Source: Bacillota bacterium | Lineage (GTDB): Bacteria > Bacillota > Clostridia > Lachnospirales > Lachnospiraceae | NCBI GenBank assembly: GCA_023407575.1 | Contig: JAEYLX010000019.1 | Span: 186,001 to 250,000, forward strand | Length of the DNA: 64,000 nucleotides | Direction: 5' to 3' | In this document: one piece after another, positions 18,069 to 27,341 of the stretch | Position numbering within the stretch: the first letter of the stretch is position 1 | Layout of the letters: the number at the start of each line of letters is the position of its first letter | Translations under genes and position numbers: made by a program | Notes under the pieces: model-generated | Told to the model about the DNA's origin: nothing | Seen by the model: the letters and a program-made list of their open reading frames with translations, nothing else | Database searches by the model: none

Positions 18069-18434
18069 TTTGTAAGTGCCCTCCTAAAATAATTTATATT
18101 TTACAATTTGTAATAGCTTCATCCTTAATTTGAATGTCGAAAGTATTCTGTGACTCCACAAGACACTTTCGGCATCCAAATCATGACAATATACTACGCA
18201 AACATAACGAAATTACTTCATTATGTTTGCGCACTTTTTTATCATTCAAAGGATAAAGTTCATATACAAATTATAACTCGTTTTAGGCTTTTCTAATCGC
18301 TAAAAGCCAATGGTAATATTAAGCGAATGTACTCGAAAATCCTCTAAAATTTAGTACTTGAAGAGATTTCTGGAGGAATCCGCTTACCGTGCACATTATA
18401 TCATAGATACTAAGGAATAGGAAAGTGTTTTTTT
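18069..18434. other. Intergenic region between glyS and ppdK with two inverted repeats
   Basis: No gene seen in 366 nt. It holds an imperfect inverted repeat at 18129-18180 (TGCCGAAAGT-type arms) and a perfect 11-bp stem at 18197-18231 (CGCAAACATAA / TTATGTTTGCG), the second followed on the plus strand by CACTTTTTT. Both flanking genes are on the minus strand, so these could be the glyS terminator region and part of the ppdK leader. No convincing minus-strand promoter was identified. Confidence 0.5.
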
Positions 18435-19823
18435 CTAAAATTTTAATTTATTCTCAAAATATGCCTTGAGATCTTCAATTTTAATTCTTTCCTGCAGCAT
18501 TGTATCTCTATCACGCACAGTTACTGCGCCATCTGTCTCAGACTCAAAATCATAAGTAATACAGAATGGTGTACCAATCTCGTCCTGTCTACGATAACGC
18601 TTACCAATGTTACCTCTATCATCAAATTCACAGTTATAAGTTTTGCAAAGTTCTGTAAAGATTTTCTCTGCAGGCTCGGATAATTTCTTGGATAAAGGAA
18701 GGACACCAACCTTTACTGGTGCTAATGCTGGATGGAAACGAAGTACGGTACGTACATCTCCTTCTTCAATCTGCTCTTCATCATAAGCTGCACAGAGGAA
18801 TGCAAGTGCAACACGGTCAGCACCAAGAGATGGCTCTATTACATAAGGAATGTATCTTTCCTTTTTTTCATCATCAAAATAGCTCATATCTTCTTTGGAT
18901 ACGGTCTGATGCTGTGTTAAATCATAGTTGGTACGATCTGCAATACCCCAAAGTTCGCCCCAGCCAAAGGGGAACAAGAACTCAATATCAGTGGTTGCTT
19001 TACTATAGAAAGAAAGTTCTTCTGCATCATGATCTCTAACTCTCATCTCTTCCTCTTTCATGCCAAGAGCCTTTAACCAATCAATACAGAACTGTCTCCA
19101 GTATGCGAACCATTCTAAATCAGTATCAGGCTCACAGAAGAATTCTAATTCCATCTGCTCAAATTCTCTGGTACGGAAAGTAAAATTACCTGGTGTAATC
19201 TCATTACGGAAGGACTTACCAATCTGACCAATACCAAATGGAATCTTCTTACGGGAAGTTCTTTGTACATTTTTAAAGTTAACAAAGATGCCCTGTGCTG
19301 TCTCTGGTCTAAGATAAACCACGTTCTTTGCATCCTCAGTAACACCTTGGAAGGTCTTAAACATAAGGTTAAACTGGCGAATATCTGTAAAGTTATGTTT
19401 ACCACAGGTAGGACAGTTAATGCTATGTTCTTCAATGTATTTTTTCATGTCTTCATGGGACCAGGCATCTACAGAACCTTCTACGGTAATACCCTTCTCC
19501 ATGTTATAATCTTCAATAATCTTATCAGCACGGAAACGCTCATGGCATTCCTTACAATCCATTAAAGGATCGGAGAAACCACCAAGATGACCGGAAGCCA
19601 CCCAAGTCTGTGGGTTCATAAGAATTGCACAGTCAACGCCAACATTATAAGGATTCTCCTGTATGAATTTGGACCACCAAGCCTTTTTTACATTATTCTT
19701 AAGCTCAACACCAAGATTACCATAATCCCAGGTATTAGCTAGTCCACCATAAATCTCTGAGCCTGGATACACAAATCCTCGTGCTTTTGCCAGTGCAACA
19801 ATTTTCTCCATCGTCTTTTCCAT
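18435..19823 (-). CDS. glyS: Glycyl-tRNA synthetase (homodimeric type)
   Basis: A 462-residue class II aminoacyl-tRNA synthetase of the single-chain alpha2 type, which charges tRNA-Gly. ARGFVYPGSEIYGGLANTWD at the N-terminus, the motif 2 region with FGIGQIGKSFRNEITPG, and motif 3 with EPSLGADRVALAFL are clear; the C-terminal anticodon-binding domain starts near VKVGVLPL. CKECHERF and CPTCGKH suggest a zinc-binding insertion. A longer frame begins at 19874, but the ATG at 19823 has AGGA seven bases upstream and gives the usual N-terminus. No T-box leader is visible upstream; the lipoprotein gene lies 63 nt before it. Confidence 0.96.
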   Translation of the reverse strand: MEKTMEKIVALAKARGFVYPGSEIYGGLANTWDYGNLGVELKNNVKKAWWSKFIQENPYNVGVDCAILMNPQTWVASGHLGGFSDPLMDCKECHERFRADKIIEDYNMEKGITVEGSVDAWSHEDMKKYIEEHSINCPTCGKHNFTDIRQFNLMFKTFQGVTEDAKNVVYLRPETAQGIFVNFKNVQRTSRKKIPFGIGQIGKSFRNEITPGNFTFRTREFEQMELEFFCEPDTDLEWFAYWRQFCIDWLKALGMKEEEMRVRDHDAEELSFYSKATTDIEFLFPFGWGELWGIADRTNYDLTQHQTVSKEDMSYFDDEKKERYIPYVIEPSLGADRVALAFLCAAYDEEQIEEGDVRTVLRFHPALAPVKVGVLPLSKKLSEPAEKIFTELCKTYNCEFDDRGNIGKRYRRQDEIGTPFCITYDFESETDGAVTVRDRDTMLQERIKIEDLKAYFENKLKF

Positions 19824-19886
19824 ACATTCATCCTCGCATTTAAATTTAATATTATAAATAGGATTTGAAACCAATCCTACTTGCTG

Positions 19887-20483
19887 CTATTTAAAAACAA
19901 TAATTGTTAATCCTTCGGCTGCTGCCTGCACTCTGTTATCTTTAAGTAAAGTAGCTCCACTGGAATAATACTTTACCTTTCCTTCTACTACGATTTCATA
20001 TGGCTCATACAATATAAGAATTTTATAGTCTTCATTAAGAATAACTTCTTCGGTACTTGCGAGATCTTCGTTCTTTGCACTAATAAGTGTTGTTGGCAAT
20101 TCTAATGCCACATCCTTTAACCCACCATTAAAATAAGCCGCTGGAACTTCATTGAAGGTTGAGTATGCACGCATACCATTATAGGACAATAACATTGCTG
20201 CTTTCGACTCATTAACTACAATTTCATCTATAGCGACTTTATCATCACTATTCTTTGCGTTATATTCCTCTGTCTCCGTTTTCACGAAAGCCGCCAGCTC
20301 GTCCTTCTGGTAATAAGCTTTGTCAAAGGTCTCAACAGTCGCAACTTTCAATTCACCATTTTTCATTGCTAAAAATGTATTTTGAGATATCTCATTCACA
20401 TCGATATTCAGGTCATCCTTCGTGCATCCGGCCATTCCTAATATTAGAAATAGGACAAGTGCAACTAGACTAATTTTTTTCAT
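19887..20483 (-). CDS. Small lipoprotein of unknown function
   Basis: A 198-residue secreted lipoprotein. The N-terminus has MKK, a hydrophobic stretch and a lipobox LGMAGC with the acylated Cys at about 20, so it should be anchored to the outer face of the membrane. The mature part is rich in acidic residues and beta-strand-like patterns (VNESKAAMLLSYNGMRAYS; ILYEPYEIVVEGKVKYYSS). No enzymatic motif was recognised. It lies between recO and glyS on the same strand and may be co-transcribed with glyS. Similar short lipoproteins are common in Lachnospiraceae without known roles. Confidence 0.8.
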   Translation of the reverse strand: MKKISLVALVLFLILGMAGCTKDDLNIDVNEISQNTFLAMKNGELKVATVETFDKAYYQKDELAAFVKTETEEYNAKNSDDKVAIDEIVVNESKAAMLLSYNGMRAYSTFNEVPAAYFNGGLKDVALELPTTLISAKNEDLASTEEVILNEDYKILILYEPYEIVVEGKVKYYSSGATLLKDNRVQAAAEGLTIIVFK

Positions 20484-20580
20484 CCCAATCCTCCATCAAC
20501 CGCTTTGCGGCGGTAATTTTGTGTTGCAAAGACGTTCATATCATTTTACCCTTAAAATCCAATAATTTCAATCACTTTTT

Positions 20581-20724
20581 TACAACAGTTTAGCCATGCA
20601 AGTATTTACTGCACTGTATATTCGAAAGCGAGCTTTCGAATATACAGTGCAGCAAATATTTGTAGGGCGCTCTGCCTAAGCGAGATGAGCAACGCGAAAT
20701 CGAGCTTATGGCTAAACTGCTACA
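20581..20724. repeat. Dispersed palindromic element, copy C (MITE-like)
   Basis: The ends are imperfect inverted repeats (ACAACAGTTTAGCCAT at left, ATGGCTAAACTGCTAC at right). Inside are a near-perfect hairpin around TTCGAAAGCGAGCTTTCGAA and a GGGCGCTCTGCC core. It is the reverse orientation of the element at 26361-26509. Confidence 0.7.
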
Positions 20725-20786
20725 AAACATAATACTATAGACAAAAGTTCCCTTTCGAACACATCGTTTATCAATAGCTTGTAAGT

Positions 20787-21575
20787 TTAACCTGTTACAA
20801 TATTAAGCATGTCCAGTGATTTGAAGTTATGCTCAATATGGCTATCTAAATAACCTTTTACTACATATTTCAGCTCTTCCAAAACCTCGTCTGTTACCTG
20901 GAAAGAATATAGTTTTTCAATTTCCTGCGATATTATGTATTGCATGGCATAAAGCGTTGAGGTATTAATAAGCCTCGCATTCTTATCTTGTATTTTGCAT
21001 GCATCACATAATATTCCTGAATCTCTTATGCTAAAGTAATAACGTTTGGTTTGCTGCAATTGTACCTCTTCATTGATGCTTTTGTTCTTTTCGCATTTCA
21101 TACAGCCAAATACCTGCGGTGCCTCACCGTTAAGTGCCATAATTTTAAGTTCATAGACAGCTCGTATTAACTCTTTTGATATCTTGTTTCTTGTTAAGAC
21201 CCGCAGAGTCTGGTATAAAAGCCTAAGAATTTGCTTTTCGTCGTTATTTTCCTTGGTCATATAATCTGCAAATTCACAAAAATAAAATCCATAGCATAAA
21301 CCTTCAAAATCATCTCTAAGTTCACTAAAGTAATTTGAGATTTCAGAGGTAGCAATACTATAGGAAGATCTTCCACCATAAATAGCAAATTCACCAAAAG
21401 CAAACGGCTGGCTGCACGCCAATAAGGCGCTGTTAGGTTTCTTAGCGCCTTTTGCGAATGCTGTTATTTTACCCATTTCTTTCGTTAGCAAAACCAATCG
21501 TTTGTCGTAATCACCAACAGGCATGGCCGATAGAACCATCCCCGTCACGGTAGTTGATACCGGCACTAACTCCAC
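20787..21575 (-). CDS. recO: DNA repair protein RecO
   Basis: A 262-residue RecO, which helps RecR load RecA onto single-stranded DNA gaps. VTGMVLSAMPVGDYDKRLVLL with KGAKKPNSAL forms the N-terminal OB fold; the helical C-terminal domain has a four-cysteine zinc site (CMKC about 40 residues before CDAC). The start is a GTG at 21575 or at codon 4; either leaves the 5' end overlapping the YqzL-like gene by about 60 nt out of frame, so translation may be coupled. It sits in the standard Firmicute order era-yqzL-recO. Confidence 0.93.
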   Translation of the reverse strand: MELVPVSTTVTGMVLSAMPVGDYDKRLVLLTKEMGKITAFAKGAKKPNSALLACSQPFAFGEFAIYGGRSSYSIATSEISNYFSELRDDFEGLCYGFYFCEFADYMTKENNDEKQILRLLYQTLRVLTRNKISKELIRAVYELKIMALNGEAPQVFGCMKCEKNKSINEEVQLQQTKRYYFSIRDSGILCDACKIQDKNARLINTSTLYAMQYIISQEIEKLYSFQVTDEVLEELKYVVKGYLDSHIEHNFKSLDMLNIVTG

Positions 21576-21726
21576 CTTCTTTTTCTAGGTCCAAATGCTG
21601 CATTGCACTTTCTATGCCCGGCAGGAAGCCATCCATAGCTTCTTCCTGCGTACAGGCAATGTAATGTAAGTAGTCGTCAATTTTTCCAGTTTTGACAAAT
21701 TTGTTCCAAAAATCATAATTCTTCAT
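21511..21726 (-). CDS. YqzL-like small protein with C-terminal extension
   Basis: A 71-residue protein from the ATG at 21726, chosen because GGGGG lies six bases upstream; the longest frame begins at 21777. YDFWNKFVKTGKIDDYLHY resembles YqzL, the roughly 45-residue protein encoded between era and recO in Bacilli and Clostridia. Here about 40 residues follow (QEEAMDGFLPGIESAMQHL, then a Gly-rich tail), longer than the usual protein. The function of YqzL is not established. The 3' part overlaps the 5' end of recO by about 65 nt. Confidence 0.7.
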   Translation of the reverse strand: MKNYDFWNKFVKTGKIDDYLHYIACTQEEAMDGFLPGIESAMQHLDLEKEGGVSAGINYRDGDGSIGHACW

Positions 21727-21945
21727 AATGAGCCCCCTAACCATGATCAAGATGAGCTTAACAATAACTTCTCGCATATTGTTATAAAAAGCTCTCTGAA
21801 CGTTGTTAATATGTCCTGATAATCTGTTGTACTTTTTTCCTTATCAGTTATATCTTTAGGTTTCCCATTTTAAAGCTAATTAAACTGGTTAGAATAACCA
21901 ATTGTATTTTATTAGAAAAAATTATTGTAACTATTATAATTTAAT

Positions 21946-22863
21946 CTATTCGTCTCTGCCATACCCATAATTCTTCATTAAGAAATCACTGTCTCTCCAG
22001 TCCTTCTTAACTTTAACCCAGAGTTGCAGATTAACTCTACAATCTAATAGGTTCTCTATTTCTCTTCTTGCCTGAGTACCAATCTGCTTTAACATAGCAC
22101 CTGCTTTGCCAATAATGATGCCTTTATGAGAATCTCTCTCACAAACAATTGTTGCTTCAATATCAATCATCGGCGGGTTGCCATGTGTCTGCGGACGTTC
22201 CTTCATACGTTCAATACTTACTGCTACTCCGTGTGGGATTTCATCATCCAGAAGACGGAGAGCTTTCTCACGTACCAGCTCCGCAACAATCTGACGCTCT
22301 GGTTGATCTGTTACCGTATCCTCATCATAATACTGTGGTCCTTCCGGGAGATAGTGATAGAGTTCTTCCATTAATACCTTTGTATTCTCACCTTTAAGTG
22401 CGGATACCGGAATGATTTCGGCAAACTTGCAGATATCTTTGTAGGCAGCGATAAAAGTTAGAATTTCTTCTTTTTTCACTGTATCAATTTTATTTATAAC
22501 CAGAAATACCGGCGTCTTAACCTTGCCCAGCTGTTCTGCTATTTTCTGTTCCCCTGCACCAATGAAGGTGGAGGGTTCTACCAACCAGAGAACTACATCT
22601 ACCTCACTCATGGTTCTCTGTGCCACGTTAACCATATATTCGCCTAATTTATTCTTTGCTTTATGAATTCCAGGGGTATCCAGGAAAATGACCTGACCCC
22701 TTTCATCCGTATAAACAGTCTGAATACGATTTCTAGTTGTCTGGGGTTTATCAGAGGTAATCGCTATCTTCTGACCAATCAACTGATTCATCAGTGTTGA
22801 CTTACCTACGTTTGGGCGGCCGATTAGTGTGACAAACCCTGATTTGTACTTTGTTTCTTTCAT
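21946..22863 (-). CDS. era: GTPase Era
   Basis: A 305-residue Ras-like GTPase with a C-terminal KH domain, needed for 16S rRNA maturation and 30S assembly. G1 GRPNVGKST (16-24), G2 region QTTRNRIQT, G3 DTPGIH, G4 NKID and G5 SALKG are all present. The KH domain holds IIIGKAGAMLKQIGTQAR. The family length is 295-305. The start ATG follows the M16 peptidase stop by 24 nt. A 219-nt AT-rich gap precedes the yqzL-like gene. Confidence 0.97.
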   Translation of the reverse strand: MKETKYKSGFVTLIGRPNVGKSTLMNQLIGQKIAITSDKPQTTRNRIQTVYTDERGQVIFLDTPGIHKAKNKLGEYMVNVAQRTMSEVDVVLWLVEPSTFIGAGEQKIAEQLGKVKTPVFLVINKIDTVKKEEILTFIAAYKDICKFAEIIPVSALKGENTKVLMEELYHYLPEGPQYYDEDTVTDQPERQIVAELVREKALRLLDDEIPHGVAVSIERMKERPQTHGNPPMIDIEATIVCERDSHKGIIIGKAGAMLKQIGTQARREIENLLDCRVNLQLWVKVKKDWRDSDFLMKNYGYGRDE

Positions 22864-22887
22864 CCTTATTCCTTAACCTTTCCACGC

Positions 22888-25833
22888 TTAATTGGACTTC
22901 ATTAAGCTCTTTACTTCCTTAAACATATCTTTGTTCGCATTGATCTTATCTTCACTACCAATAACACAGATGTTACCTGCATCCACTACTGCTTTTACAG
23001 CACTGTGCAGTTTCCTGATATCCTCTACTGTAGCGTTTCGAACTTCATCTCGCTCTTTCTGCAGTTCCTCTTCAGATATACCCGCAACATACATACTAAG
23101 GGAACGTTTCCCCTTTGCCTGTGGAGTTAAAGGTGTATCCAGTGAACTGAAAGTACCGATGATATACTTTGTAATATCTCTTTCCTCTGCGGAGAAATTC
23201 TTAATATATTCTACTGCATTTTCATACACCAAATTGGTTTCCTTCAGGTTAGGATCACGGTAAGAGGTAAAATACGCATCTCCATCCACTCCTGAGAAGC
23301 CACACATACAACCGTAAGCTCCACCTTTTACTCTGACATTTACCCAGAGATAGTCATAGCTAAGGATGGTCTTTAATACTCTCATTGCTCCGGTATATTC
23401 AAAACCTTCCTGTAAGAAATTACCCACTCTTGCCACATACTGAACCTGCATTGCAGTCTTAAAGCCTTCGTTGAGACATTGTGGCTTTAATTCAGAAGTA
23501 TCATAAGCTTCAAACAGCTTAGCATCTGCACTTACAGGCAAATGATTACAGAAGGTATGGAATCTATCTTTAAAAATACCCAGTCCTTCTTCATCTGCAG
23601 TTAAGCTGACCATAAGATTTTCCTTTGTGAAAATCATCTGCATTAACTCTTTCATTTTAGCGATAGCGATTGGAGCCTTTGTAGTAAAATTATCGGATAA
23701 ATCCTCAATAAATTTATATAAGGCAATTCCGGTGGTAATTTCTTTAAATAATCCATGAGCAGAATAATAAGACATTGCACGGTCAACTGCAACGGTATGA
23801 CCGGAGGAATTGAAATTCATTTGAAGCTTAGATTTCATTTCTCCAATAATTTCTTTTAATCGCTTGGTATCCTCAAGCTTTGTACCAAATACTACCTCTT
23901 CCATCAGTCGAAAAACTTCTGCTAGCTTATCATAAAGTACCTTTGTTGTAAACTCAAATACTGGATAATACTGTTCCTGGCTTCCTTTGATAGAGAAACT
24001 TCTTACATTGGTGGACAATCCACCTGTATGAATGTTTACTTCATTAGAAAGCTCCAAATAGGAATAATTTTTAGTGTCCACATAACCTAGAACAAAGGAT
24101 AATAAAGAAGCATAAGGTAATAATTCCTTTGGTAATCCCTTAATATTATAGAGGAAGCGAAGGTACGCTATTTTATTTGTATGGACATCATGATGAATGA
24201 CCTTTACATCCTCAAGTTTTAATTCCTGGTTAAACAGAGGTTCTATTTCCTTACCAATATCCTCTCTCGTAAGCAATGGGATTTGTTCTAATTCTTCCTT
24301 GGTAGAGGGTTGTTCCTGGAACTTTCGAAGTTCAACCGTTTCTTGCATAATTTTTTGAAGTTCTTCTTTTGATAAGGATGCCTTATAGTCTGCAAGTGTC
24401 TTTCTAATTGCTGATTCCTTTTCATTATTTAAGCCTTTTTTTGGCTTAAGTGTTACAAGAGAGGAATGTTTATTATCTAACAAATAGTCTTTAATAACCT
24501 TCTCATAGTAACCAGTTCCAATCTTTTCTTTTAAGAACTCATAACCTGTGGAATCCTTAAGGTGAAGAAATGGCTTCTTATCATCATACAACCAGCTGCT
24601 CATGGCTCTTAGCCCATACAATAATCCCTTAGGAAACTGGCCGTAATCTGCTTCTCTGTATTTAAACTCATAGTAATTAATTGCTGCACGAAGGGATTTT
24701 TCATCTATCCCCTTTGCTATAAGGCTAGACAGAACATCCCGAACAATACCAATTAACTGATCCTTTTTCTCTGCCTCAGAGTTCTTCGCTATAATTAAGA
24801 AGGTAGGCTGCATAATCTCATCTTCCAGACCACCCATAATATCACTACCAACTCCCGCATCCAAAAGTGCTTGTTTAATTGGTGCACCTGGTGCCTGTAA
24901 TAATACGTAATCAAGAATCTGGAAGGTTAACATAAGTTCTTTTTCCAGTGTATTTCCTACGACACAGTTTAAGCTTAGGTAAGTGTTATCCGCATCTAAT
25001 TCCTCTTCGCTCAAAGAATAATATGCCTCTACTTCTCGTAGTGCTGTAAAGCCCTTTTGTGGCTTAACCTCTGAATCTACTGACAATCTATCATATTGGT
25101 TAAGGTATTCTTTATCCAGCCAATTTAAGCGCTCTTCGAAGTCCATATCTCCATATAAATAAATATAACTGTTGGAAGGATGATAGTACGTTCTATGGAA
25201 TTCTAAAAATTCCTCATAGGAAAGCTCTGGAATATAGTCTGGATCACCACCGGATTCCACACCATAAGTTGTATCTGGGAATAAGGAGTTTTGAATAAAA
25301 CGAAATAGCCTTGATTCAGGGGAAGAAAAGGCTCCTTTCATTTCATTATAAACAACACCGTTATAAATCAGGTCGGCCTCCTCATTTTCCAGTTCATAGT
25401 GCCAGCCTTCCTGCATAAAGATTTCTTTTTTCTGATAAATATTAGGATGTAATACAGCATCCATATAAACATGCATTAAGTTTTTAAAATCCTGATCATT
25501 CATACTTGCAACTGGATATACCGTTTTATCCGGATATGTCATTGCATTTAAAAACGTATTAAGTGAACCTTTCGCCAACTCTACAAAAGGGTCCTTAGCG
25601 GGGAAATTCTTAGAACCGCATAATACCGAATGCTCAATAATATGTGCAACACCGGTGCTGTTAACAGGCGGTGTACGAAAGCCTATAGAAAATACTTTAT
25701 TGTTATCATCATTTTCAATTAAAACAACTCTGGCACCTGTCTTTTTGTGTGACAGAACCTTTCCTACTCCGTTCATGTCTTCAAGTTTTTCCTCAAATAT
25801 GAATTCATATGAGGAGGGTATTTCATATTTCAT
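22888..25833 (-). CDS. M16C peptidase (presequence protease family)
   Basis: A 981-residue zinc metallopeptidase of the insulinase superfamily. The inverted zinc motif HIIEH (H64, E67, H68) lies in the first of four repeated domains. The ~1000-residue length and the FRTPPVNSTGVAHIIEHS context fit the PreP/HypC-like M16C subfamily, which degrades peptides inside a closed chamber. No signal peptide, so cytoplasmic. The longest frame begins at 25887; the ATG at 25833 has GGAGG eight bases upstream and matches the usual N-terminus. It is the first gene of the block ending in recO. Confidence 0.92.
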   Translation of the reverse strand: MKYEIPSSYEFIFEEKLEDMNGVGKVLSHKKTGARVVLIENDDNNKVFSIGFRTPPVNSTGVAHIIEHSVLCGSKNFPAKDPFVELAKGSLNTFLNAMTYPDKTVYPVASMNDQDFKNLMHVYMDAVLHPNIYQKKEIFMQEGWHYELENEEADLIYNGVVYNEMKGAFSSPESRLFRFIQNSLFPDTTYGVESGGDPDYIPELSYEEFLEFHRTYYHPSNSYIYLYGDMDFEERLNWLDKEYLNQYDRLSVDSEVKPQKGFTALREVEAYYSLSEEELDADNTYLSLNCVVGNTLEKELMLTFQILDYVLLQAPGAPIKQALLDAGVGSDIMGGLEDEIMQPTFLIIAKNSEAEKKDQLIGIVRDVLSSLIAKGIDEKSLRAAINYYEFKYREADYGQFPKGLLYGLRAMSSWLYDDKKPFLHLKDSTGYEFLKEKIGTGYYEKVIKDYLLDNKHSSLVTLKPKKGLNNEKESAIRKTLADYKASLSKEELQKIMQETVELRKFQEQPSTKEELEQIPLLTREDIGKEIEPLFNQELKLEDVKVIHHDVHTNKIAYLRFLYNIKGLPKELLPYASLLSFVLGYVDTKNYSYLELSNEVNIHTGGLSTNVRSFSIKGSQEQYYPVFEFTTKVLYDKLAEVFRLMEEVVFGTKLEDTKRLKEIIGEMKSKLQMNFNSSGHTVAVDRAMSYYSAHGLFKEITTGIALYKFIEDLSDNFTTKAPIAIAKMKELMQMIFTKENLMVSLTADEEGLGIFKDRFHTFCNHLPVSADAKLFEAYDTSELKPQCLNEGFKTAMQVQYVARVGNFLQEGFEYTGAMRVLKTILSYDYLWVNVRVKGGAYGCMCGFSGVDGDAYFTSYRDPNLKETNLVYENAVEYIKNFSAEERDITKYIIGTFSSLDTPLTPQAKGKRSLSMYVAGISEEELQKERDEVRNATVEDIRKLHSAVKAVVDAGNICVIGSEDKINANKDMFKEVKSLMKSN

Positions 25834-26016
25834 GTAGTCAACCTCCATATTTCTTGTATTAAATAAATATTGCTGCATTCTTATCATTTATTTGTAACTG
25901 TTCAGAACCAAGCAGAATATTTAAGAATTAGCTGTGAAAGCTTGCTTTCTAAATATAATTTTTATGCAAGATGAAACGACAAGTCGTTTTACTTGTTATG
26001 AATATTCCTGTTTGGC

Positions 26017-26071
26017 GAGAGCCAAATAGCGAGGAAACCTCAGGTTTTCGAGCAAGGTGCTGAATAGTTAC
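26017..26071. repeat. 55-nt hairpin repeat, copy 1
   Basis: Shares a 55-nt unit with 50716-50770, including the exact core GCGAGGAAACCTCAGGTTTT, which folds as a hairpin (GGAAACC/GGTTTTC). It lies downstream of nothing obvious in the peptidase leader region. Confidence 0.65.
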
Positions 26072-26196
26072 TTTTTTATATATGTATCAGTATGGTAATT
26101 TATAGTATGTGCTTATTCATAATAACATAGAAATATTAATTTGTCATTTCCTACCTGTGTATTCTTTTCCATCAAAATGCGTGTTTTTATTTAAAT

Positions 26197-26360
26197 TGCA
26201 GTAACAGTTTAGCTATATAAACGTTCTTCTTGCCTACTGATTGTATCAATAGTTAACTTCAAGCTCAATTCCGCTTCGCTTCATCTTGCTTGGACAGAGC
26301 ACTTTGTAAGTTTATAATACGAAGAAAGTTAAAAACAAGCTTTCATACATCTACCTTAAT
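26197..26360. repeat. Degenerate palindromic element, copy A
   Basis: Begins TGCAGTAACAGTTTAG like copy B and carries the core CAAGCTCAATTCCGCTTCGC, but its right inverted terminus is missing. It directly abuts copy B. Confidence 0.6.
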
Positions 26361-26509
26361 TGTAGTAACAGTTTAGCATCAAGCTCGATTCCGCTTCGCT
26401 CCATCTCACTTGGGCAGAGCGCCCTGCAAGTTTAAGATACAATATGTATTTGAAAGCAAGCTTTCATACATATTGCACCTTAAACTTGCAGGTCTAAACT
26501 GTTACTACA
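26361..26509. repeat. Palindromic element, copy B (MITE-like, intact)
   Basis: A 149-bp unit with perfect 16-bp terminal inverted repeats, TGTAGTAACAGTTTAG at 26361-26376 and CTAAACTGTTACTACA at 26494-26509. Inside is a second long inverted repeat (CCTGCAAGTTTAAG ... CTTAAACTTGCAGG, with ATATGTAT arms). There is no coding capacity. Related copies lie at 26197-26360 and 20581-20724, and a possible left-end remnant at 44026-44037. Confidence 0.75.
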
Positions 26510-26534
26510 ATATTACAAAATATAACAATAATGT

Positions 26535-26563
26535 TTGACATTTTTATACTCATATGTTAAATT
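26535..26563 (+). promoter_or_regulatory. Sigma-A promoter of csp
   Basis: TTGACA (26535-26540), 17-nt spacer, TAAATT (26558-26563), about 55 nt before the csp ATG. The long untranslated leader is usual for cold shock genes. Confidence 0.55.
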
Positions 26564-26620
26564 TATACTATCATTACTAATAGGAGTAATGCAATCTTAT
26601 TATGTTTTTAGGAGGCTTTT

Positions 26621-26821
26621 ATGAAGACGGGAACAGTTAAATGGTTTAACGCTAAAAAAGGTTTTGGTTTTATTTCCGATGAAGAAGGCAATGACGTTTT
26701 CGTACATTTCTCAGCGCTTAAAATGGACGGCTTCAAGGTTCTTGAAGAAGGCGAGAAAGTATCATTTGAAGTAGTTAAGGGTGATAAAGGCCCTCAGGCT
26801 GCTAATGTAACAAGGTTATAA
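26621..26821 (+). CDS. Cold shock protein (CspA/CspB family)
   Basis: A 66-residue single OB-fold protein that binds single-stranded RNA and DNA and acts as an RNA chaperone. RNP1 KKGFGFI and RNP2 DVFVHFSA are intact, and GTVKWFNAKK at the N-terminus is canonical. Full length for the family. AGGAGG lies seven bases before the ATG. The gene stands alone between a cluster of palindromic repeats and a terminator, so it is probably monocistronic. Confidence 0.96.
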   Translation: MKTGTVKWFNAKKGFGFISDEEGNDVFVHFSALKMDGFKVLEEGEKVSFEVVKGDKGPQAANVTRL

Positions 26822-26998
26822 TCCAAACAACCGAGAGTAATTTTTAATATATATGTATACATATCTAGTTATCTTGCAATAAGCAGTAGCAATCCGCATG
26901 AATTGTAGGTTAAGAAACCATACGTCTTATGTTTAGCAACGATTGTATAAGCATCATATTTTAAAAGTTATTGATAAGGACAGATTGTAGCGGAAAAT

Positions 26999-27032
26999 AG
27001 GGATGAGGTCGTAAGACTCTCATCCCTTTTAT
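26999..27032 (+). terminator. Rho-independent terminator after csp
   Basis: Stem AGGGATGAG / CTCATCCCT with a 9-11-nt loop, then TTTTATAATAATTTT on the plus strand. Confidence 0.75.
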
Positions 27033-27168
27033 AATAATTTTATTTCCCAGCAAAATTAATGTTTCTTATAACTCAACGATAAACAGATAAGTTAAGGTGG
27101 ATATACGTTAGTAAAACTCTGGAATTATCTATATGCAATTCGAAACATTCCAACAATATTGAAAACCA

Positions 27169-27332
27169 GGCTGGAGACCTTGTGGGATTCTAAAATGTGT
27201 TTCGTCAGAACAGACAGAATGTCCTTTGTTGGTATCTGATCAGACATAATAATTCACAATGTCTGCCTGATACCAACAAAGGACATTCTGTCTGGGCGTC
27301 GAAACACATTAGAACCTACAAGGTCTCTAGCC
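27169..27332. repeat. 164-nt near-perfect inverted repeat 3' of purH
   Basis: The left arm starts at GGCTGGAGACCTTGT and the right arm ends at ACAAGGTCTCTAGCC, with long matching stretches in between such as ACAGAATGTCCTTTGTTGGT, and a loop near 27250-27262. It begins 10 nt after the purH stop codon, so it would form a very long hairpin at the 3' end of the purH message. Confidence 0.7.
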
Positions 27333-27341
27333 GTGCCTTTG

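Larger units (their letters stand above)
26822..27341. other. Intergenic region between csp and purH
   Basis: No gene recognised in 520 nt. It contains a plus-strand terminator at 26999-27032 and a 164-nt inverted repeat at 27169-27332, listed separately. The 26822-26998 stretch shows no clear signal; it could be a long csp 3' UTR. Confidence 0.5.

Noticed and set aside
19824..19886. T-box leader for glyS
   Set aside because: Only 63 nt separates glyS from the upstream gene and no T-box or specifier structure is visible.
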